Shown here: positions 57,984 to 64,000 of the stretch, in pieces
How positions within the stretch are numbered: position 1 is the stretch's first letter
Layout: every line of letters starts with the position of its first letter
From: Verpa conica
Lineage: Eukaryota; Ascomycota; Pezizomycetes; Pezizales; Morchellaceae
Reading direction: 5' to 3'
Length of the DNA stretch: 64,000 nucleotides
NCBI GenBank assembly: GCA_033030425.1
Contig: JAUFSD010000002.1
Coordinates: 434,001 to 498,000, forward strand
Program-made: the position numbers and the translations under genes
The notes under the pieces: model-generated
The model's database searches: none
What the model saw: only the letters and a program-made list of their open reading frames with translations
Told to the model about the DNA's origin: nothing

Positions 57984-59569
57984 AGGGAAATTCCTATAGC
58001 CCCAGGGATGAATTCATTAGCTGAAAAAGAGGGAGGGAACGTGCTATTTAAGTACTTAAGTTTTCTTAGTTTATGTTTGAGCTGTGCACGTGAGTATCAA
58101 TTAAATAGAATAGTCTAGCTTTAAAAGATTTTTACTATATATAAAAACACTTTATCGCAGGAAAACCTTCTATAAGAATTCAGTTTTTATCTAAAAGTAA
58201 AAAACAAATTAATTACAACGGGACTGTAGAACCTAACAGAGTTGTCTTATATATACATCTTAAGGTTGGGCTTGGCATTATATATTTATTTTATACATAC
58301 TCTAGCCCGTTGAGGGGACGTCCTCTATATGGGCCAGCCTGCGTCCCCTGTACGGGCAACATACAAAAAACCCTGGCTACAAAAAATACTCAGAAAAAAA
58401 CTTCCAACCCCCTAAAAATACAATAAATCATAGTATAAAATTTAAAGAAATCTCAAAATATAATTTAAAATAGATTCATATTTTCTAGCTATTATTACTA
58501 CTCTTTTGAGTGTACCTGTATCAATTGAGCTATACTTTGTACAATGAGTTTCAGGTACAGATGAGGGGCACAGGTTCGTTGGCCAAGAATTAGTAATTAC
58601 GTATCCATAACCCGCAGTCCAGCATCCATCCACTAGGTATAAATAGCAGAACTTGCCATGCTTCTATCTCCCCGTATACCACGAAGCATCCTATCTATAA
58701 AACTGCCTTATTATCTCGTAAAAAAGCTTGGCTTGTAAAGCAAGAAACTACCATATAGTCAGGTATGACCCCATCTCTTTATCTAGCACCACACTGAACC
58801 AGTGGTCGACTGAATAAACTTCACAGCCTATCACTCGCTCCGTAATCACTACCGCAAAAAAACTCATCTCTTATTAAGCAGGAAAGGCAATTCTCCAAAG
58901 ACCTTGTATAATCTCCATCCATCCGTCTACCCCGAGTGTATTTATTACTACCTTAGAGTTCGGTAGTGCCTCAACAGTAATTAAGGTTCCTCTAATTGCT
59001 ATAGAACACATCTTACATCAAGCTTCTAGTACAATAAAATATAACTAAACTTAGCCACAGTCACATACCCTAGTACCAATATACCTTAAGAGTACTTTAA
59101 TATTCACAAAACGTCACCCGCACATCACCAAAGCAGATAAGTAGATAAGAATTTCACCATTACACAGCGACAACACTTGCGCCTACCACGTATAATCTTT
59201 ACGAAGACAGTATATACCCTCCTTCTCTATGATCCAGAGTCGTTTCTGGTATGCAAAATTTAATGAGGGAAAATAATACAAAAGAGAACAGGATACAGAA
59301 TACACATATAAAGGAAAATAAAGGAAAAAACAGAAAGGGCAACATCAGACCTAAACTCCAATCAATCACGAGTAAATCAAGGAAAAATAAAATAAAGAGT
59401 ACATAAAATGCTTGGTGTAGTGTGCAAGGGCTACAATAGATGGGTTATAGATAACAAGGACGGAACGAAGCATAGGTTACAGAGACAAGGGCAGGGGTGA
59501 GCCCAAGTATATCTCTACTCAGTATAATATAGGATACCATCGATTTATGCTACCTCTCAAGAAGTAGGC
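57984..59569. other. 1.6-kb AT-rich intergenic spacer
   Basis: 3' flank of the secreted-protein gene and of the convergent membrane transporter gene. Very AT-rich with scattered TATATA, and no coding frame or RNA gene supported. Confidence 0.6.
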
Positions 59570-61591
59570 TTAAATCAGTCTATCGCCCTCGCCCTCTCCT
59601 CTCGCCGCAGCAGCAGGCATACCTGCCGTCTCCCCTTCAAGATCTGGGTTGAAAGATGTAGAAACAGCATCATCCTCATCATCCTCGTCTACCTGTGTAT
59701 ACGTCGCACTTGCTCCTACCCCTGCAGAAGCAGCTGCGGTCTCCTCCCGGGCCTCCTCGCGCATCCTTTTGATCTTCATGTAGTTGTAAGCCGCAATCGA
59801 CAAAATCGTGACGAAGAGACCAGAAATGTTTATTGGTGTTAAGGGGTCTTTGAAGACGATTGCGGCGGCAGAGATAGTCATTACTTCTTTGAATATACCG
59901 CAAATAGAGAGGGTTACAACTGAAGTGCGTTTTAAGAGTCTATAGGATGTCAGTGCTGCATAGGGGGGAGGGGATAAAAAAGGGGTGGTGGTGGACTTAC
60001 GCAAATTCGCTACTAACCATCAAAAATGCAATCACCCCTGGAAAAATCAAGATAGCACATGCGCTCAAAGCACCCTCTTTCTCGACTAGCACCCCAAACC
60101 TCTCAGTGAGTGGTCCGAATCCTTCGACTGGAACGGCAATCATGAAGATGGCGATGAACATAACTGGTGCCAAAAAAAAGATGCTAGAGAAGGGGTTCGA
60201 GGTTGCAGGATTTCGGAGAAGTAGGATCTGTGTCAAGGACCAACGAAGACCAGATAATGCGGAGGCAAGAATCACGAGGAAGAATCCGATAGGAACAAAA
60301 TGAGCTTCGGAGGTGACCATCATTAGAACGCCGATGGTCATAATTATAATGATACCGACAAGCTTCCAGGTAAGCTTTTCGAGGCGGAAGATGACGGCGA
60401 ATAGGAGGACAAAGCCGAGGACGGAGGATTTACACATGGCTATTTTGTATAGCTAGTTAGAAGATGCCCATTTGATACAAAGAGGTTGAAGGAGCTACTG
60501 ACTATAAAAGGCAAGAGATATAAACTTTAAGCTCATATTCCCTAGTCCAATATCGAGTCCTGTAGCTGCTCCGCATGGGCCGACTCGAGTTATGTAGAAC
60601 CATTTTGTCATGATCCCAGCTTTTTGTTTCCGCTGTTCTTCACCTCGACTGTTCATGGAGAGGTAGCCACCTTCATCAGGGTGTTGATCGATGGAGGTTT
60701 TACCAAAGAAACCGATGGGTCGAAAGTGAGGGAACGCAAAGAGGACGAGAGAGGCCAAGGAGAATTGAACTATCATGTGGAGACATGTTGTGAATAATGG
60801 GAAGTGGAAGTCGAGGTGTTCTGGTGAGAACATCCACTTGTTGTACTATAGGGGAAATGATTAGAGGCTGTTTTTGAGCTCCAAGGGGAGAGCTGGCTTA
60901 CTATTGATATCAAGAGTGAGAATAGATACCTATAGTGAACTCATATTAGCCTGGCTTCTATTCAGACCTCTGGGAATAAGTAAAGGAGGTGAAATTAAAC
61001 CCACCAAAGACCAATGAATAACGCGTTAATAGCCATATCCCTCAGAACCTTCCCATCAGCGATCTTCTTCTCCTCATCGCTTATCACCGGCCGCTCCCCA
61101 TCTGCCATGACCAGCCTATCACCCAACCCGACACCTCCGTCCCCTCCCCGTAAGTTCAATCCACCCCGTCTCCTACGTTTCCCCCTTTTACGTCTATCTG
61201 GGCTGGGAGCCCAGGACTCCCCCTCGTCACCGGTATGCGTATAGTCGCTCATTTCAAGGTCTTCTGACTCGGAGTCGTGTTCCAAGCCAGGCTGTCCAGC
61301 GTCATCGACTGGGGACTCGTCCTCCGAAGAGCTGAAGTGACTGGTATCAGAAGAGCTTCTGGCCCCAGATCTGCGTGTTGCTGCTAAAGCACTTTTTTTC
61401 TTCTTCTGTTTCTTTGTCCCGTGGGTTCCGGACTCAGGGAGGGCAGGTGAAGGGAAGGGCGATGGGCTAGGGGGGCAGACTCTGTTTGCAACAACTGGAG
61501 GGTTATTAAGACGGAGACGGGGAGATTCGTCTTCAGAGTCTTCAGAGGAGGAAGGATATGGGACTGTGTTTGCGGGAAAGGGAGCCGCCAT
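59570..61591 (-). CDS. SLC35C2/Ymd8-like sugar-phosphate or nucleotide-sugar transporter
   Basis: Predicted 588-residue Golgi/ER multi-pass transporter of the triose-phosphate/nucleotide-sugar translocator superfamily, closest in motif to SLC35C2 and yeast Ymd8. Exons are 61591-61005, 60929-60902, 60845-60503, 60439-60001 and 59939-59570; exon 2 is only 28 nt and encodes YLFSLLISI. The first 190 residues are disordered, Ser/Pro/acidic and very basic near KRGKRRRRGG. The membrane part begins INALFIGLWYLFSLLISIYN and continues KWMFSPEHLDFHFPLFTTCL, GPCGAATGLDIGLGNMSLKF, FYTMCKSSVLGFVLLFAVIF, SALSGLRWSLTQILLLRNP and TSVVTLSICGIFKEVMTIS, the standard order of this family. A Lys/Arg pair after the last helix (YMKIKRMREEA) and an acidic C-tail follow. 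Substrate is unknown. Confidence 0.9.
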
Positions 61592-62140
61592 GGCCTCGGA
61601 GGGGGGTGAAAGGGAACTGGGTTATAGGTCTACGTATTACTTATGATGTAGAAAACCTGTTGAGGACTTGTGTACTTGTGGACCAGATTGGCTAGATTTC
61701 TTTTTCTTTTCTTTCTTTCTTTCCTGATGGGGGAGGGCTTGTTGTCTGTCTTTATTGCACGGATTGACCGGAGAAGACCACTGTGAGAGAGAGTGCGTGT
61801 GCCCTTGCCGCTGAATGTGCGGGACGGAGGAGCAGGGCAGGCCGCTGAATGAATGGTGATGCACGCTTAACGAAGGTCCAGAGCCCGGTATGGACGTGTC
61901 CGGATTGGGCAGTGGCCGCGTGAGGTATCGACTGTGGCACCCACATATAGTAATGAAGGGACTGTGGCGGTGTAATGTCTAATACAGTAGCATGTATCAA
62001 ACATAATCCCTGCCCCCCCACAAACAGACCCCTCCACAGCTCCCATTCCCTCCCCCACCTCATCAGTCCCTCCCCTCCCCTCCCCATCAAAAAGGACATC
62101 GTGACCTCATCAACCCCCCTCCCTCTCAATTATTCTCACA
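61592..62140. promoter_or_regulatory. Divergent promoter, SLC35C2-like / BUB1
   Basis: 549 bp between two head-to-head start codons. The BUB1-proximal 120 bp is C-rich on the + strand (CCCTCCC and CCCCTCCCC blocks). No single strong core element is recognised. Confidence 0.5.
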
Positions 62141-64000
62141 ATGGCTGGTGATGACTCCCCGCCCACAACGTCCTTTGACGACATTGAGCTCCACAAGGAA
62201 AACATTCAGCCTCTCGCTTCGGGACGTTCCGCTCGGGCTCTTGCTCAAGTCCTTTCTGCACGTGCCAGCCCTGTTGCTCTCCGTGGGGAGCATGCTGTGA
62301 AACAAGCTGAGTTCGAGCAGGAGCTAAAGACAGCCTCAGAACTAGACGACCCATTAGAGGTTTGGGTCCGCTACGTCAACTGGACTGTTGAGACTTTCCC
62401 ATCCGGAAACTCTCATGAATCTGGCCTCATACACTTACTTGAGCGAGTAACCCGGGAATTCCTCCATGAGGATCAGTACAAGAACGACCCACGTTACCTC
62501 AAGCTCTGGATTCAGTATATCCAGAACTTTTCAGACGCCCCAAGGGAAACGTTTGCATACATTGCAAGGCACGACATCGGCCAAAAACTTGCCCTTTTCT
62601 ACGAAGAGTTTGCTGCACTGCTAGAGAGTATTGGCAGGAAGAACCAGGCTGCCGAGATTTACCAGACGGGAATCGAGAATAACGCTAGGCCCGTGGATAG
62701 GCTGATTAGGAAGAATGAAGAGTTCAGACAGAGGCTAGAGGCTAACCCACCAGCGGAAGATGAGCCTACTTCACCTGCACTTCGTGCCATGAGGCCAGCA
62801 TTAGCAGCAAAGTCTTTCGGTGGTGGTGGACTGGGAGGTGGGCTAGAGTCCACAGAGCCCCAGCAGCAACCGGCACCGGCACCTACCAAGAAGCCTGCAA
62901 GACAGAAGATGGCCATCTTCTCAGACGCTGATGCCGAGCCTTCTAGCAAAGCAGAAGCCAAGAAGAAGGGGACTGCTGGTTGGGAAGAAATTGGCACTAG
63001 GGAGCATAGGAAGAAGGAGAATATTGTGGAGTCACGCCCTTTTGCTGGGCAGACTATGAAGCAGGAAGGTGGAAAGAAACCGACATCCGAGGGTGGAAAA
63101 TTAATGGTCTTTAGAGATACTGTAAGTATTCCCTAGACAATGTTTGCTTTATTTTTCCTGTCTAATTATTATATCTCATGTTGATACAAGTAGAACTAAT
63201 ACCACCGCCCGGTTCTCGATTCATTTTTGTCAGTCCTTACCACAATTACAGCAAGAAAATTTTTTCCCCCCTACCTCTACTATATCCAACAAACGCCCTG
63301 AACGAGTGGCCATCAACCTTGAATTAGTATATCCAGAAGATGAGGGTGAAGAGGAGTATTCTTTCGAAGAGCTAAGAGCAATGAAGAGGGGGTTGTACGG
63401 AATCGACTGGAATGGGAGGCGGGAGGAGGAGGAATATGAACGGCGAGCCAAAATTCAAGCAAAGAGCCGTGTGGTTCAAGAGAAGAGAGCACCTGTAACG
63501 GTGAAAACGGTCATGTCACCTTCTCCAAATAAGGGAAAGATAAAACGGAAAGGGAATTCTCGAAACGCTGATCCCACAATGACCTTCCACACGAGGGCAG
63601 CGACAGACGAAATATATGACATTTTCAACCAACCATTGCAGTTATCTGCTGGGCCAGATAATGAGGACAGTGAGAACGAGAGTGACGAGTTTGATGGCGA
63701 AGATTATACCATGGCTACCAATATTGGTCCCGAAACAGGTGAAGAAGATGGTGAGGGGGAAGACGACGATGGAAAAAGTGTGAAAAGTGACTGGTCCGAT
63801 TTCACCCTGAGGCAAAATGTACCAGCTGAGGATGAGGTGGAGGGAGAAGAAGAAGTAGTGAGGGAAGAGGAACTTGTGCAAACCCAGGGAAGGATGGAGA
63901 AGCTTGCTATCCATAAGGACGAAAAGTTTGCAATCTTTGGGGACGGAGAAAATAAACTCAGCATTTTAAAAGATGAACCCAAGCAAGAAACGCCACAATC
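62141..64000 (+). CDS. BUB1: Spindle checkpoint kinase Bub1, 5' part (cut by window end)
   Basis: N-terminal 583 or so residues of a Bub1-type checkpoint protein that acts at kinetochores. Exon 1 is 62141-63121 and exon 2 runs from 63234 past the window end in an open frame. A KEN box lies in ELHKENIQPLASG (about 17-21). The Bub1/Mad3 homology TPR region (about 50-200) reads DPLEVWVRYVNWTVETFPSG, LLERVTREFLHEDQYKNDPR, YLKLWIQYIQNFSDAPRETF and AEIYQTGIENNARPVDRLIR. Exon 2 gives ERVAINLELVYPEDE and then EEEYSFEELRAMKRGLYG (about 366-383), a GLEBS-type Bub3-binding motif. MTFHTRAATDEIYDIFNQPL follows, the conserved segment (CD1-like) of fungal Bub1. An acidic region comes next. The kinase domain should lie beyond 64000; if it is missing, the gene would be Mad3/BubR1-like, but the CD1-like segment argues for Bub1. 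Confidence 0.88.

Overview
The window is genomic DNA of a filamentous ascomycete (Pezizomycotina-type). I infer this from short spliceosomal introns (about 40-100 nt, GTRNGT-like donors, CTAAC/CTAAT branch sites), from the gene set (full-size PDR ABC transporter, alternative oxidase, Cdc25/NimT, Elongin A, Fpr3/4-type FKBP), and from long AT-rich spacers. The genus cannot be fixed from sequence alone; the low gene density would suit an early-diverging lineage with large spacers, such as Pezizomycetes, but that is a guess.

I could rebuild 16 spliced protein genes exon by exon, with reading frames closing across all proposed introns. Left to right they are: RED/IK-like splicing factor (-); triple-KH poly(C)-binding-type protein (+); THO complex subunit 7 (-) divergent from Elongin A (+); a 7.3-kb spacer; Cdc25 phosphatase (-); a 4.6-kb spacer; full-size ABCG/PDR transporter (-); a 4.8-kb spacer; F-box protein (-) divergent from protoporphyrinogen oxidase (+); a four-exon LAMTOR5-like gene (+); nucleolar FKBP (+); IME4/METTL3 m6A methyltransferase (+); acylphosphatase (+) convergent with alternative oxidase (-); a large secreted protein of unknown function (+); an SLC35C2/Ymd8-like membrane transporter (-) divergent from the 5' part of the checkpoint kinase Bub1 (+, cut by the window end).

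The genes are mostly housekeeping and do not form an operon-like or biosynthetic cluster. Several deal with RNA (RED, KH protein, THO7, Elongin A, IME4), two with cell-cycle control (Cdc25, Bub1), and two with mitochondrial functions (HEM14, AOX). Less ordinary items are the canonical METTL3-like m6A writer with both zinc-finger segments, the 825-residue secreted orphan, and a 35-40-bp dispersed mini-element with a GAAT-repeat end, one copy of which sits between perfect 14-bp direct repeats. Other notes are a C/T-rich leader in front of the poly(C)-binding-type gene, a minimal uORF or homopolymer frameshift at the ABC transporter start, and a set of introns that need AAG acceptors.

The large spacers hold homopolymer G/C tracts, microsatellites and possible decayed repeats. 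I see no rRNA gene, no confident tRNA gene, no CRISPR and no intact transposon.
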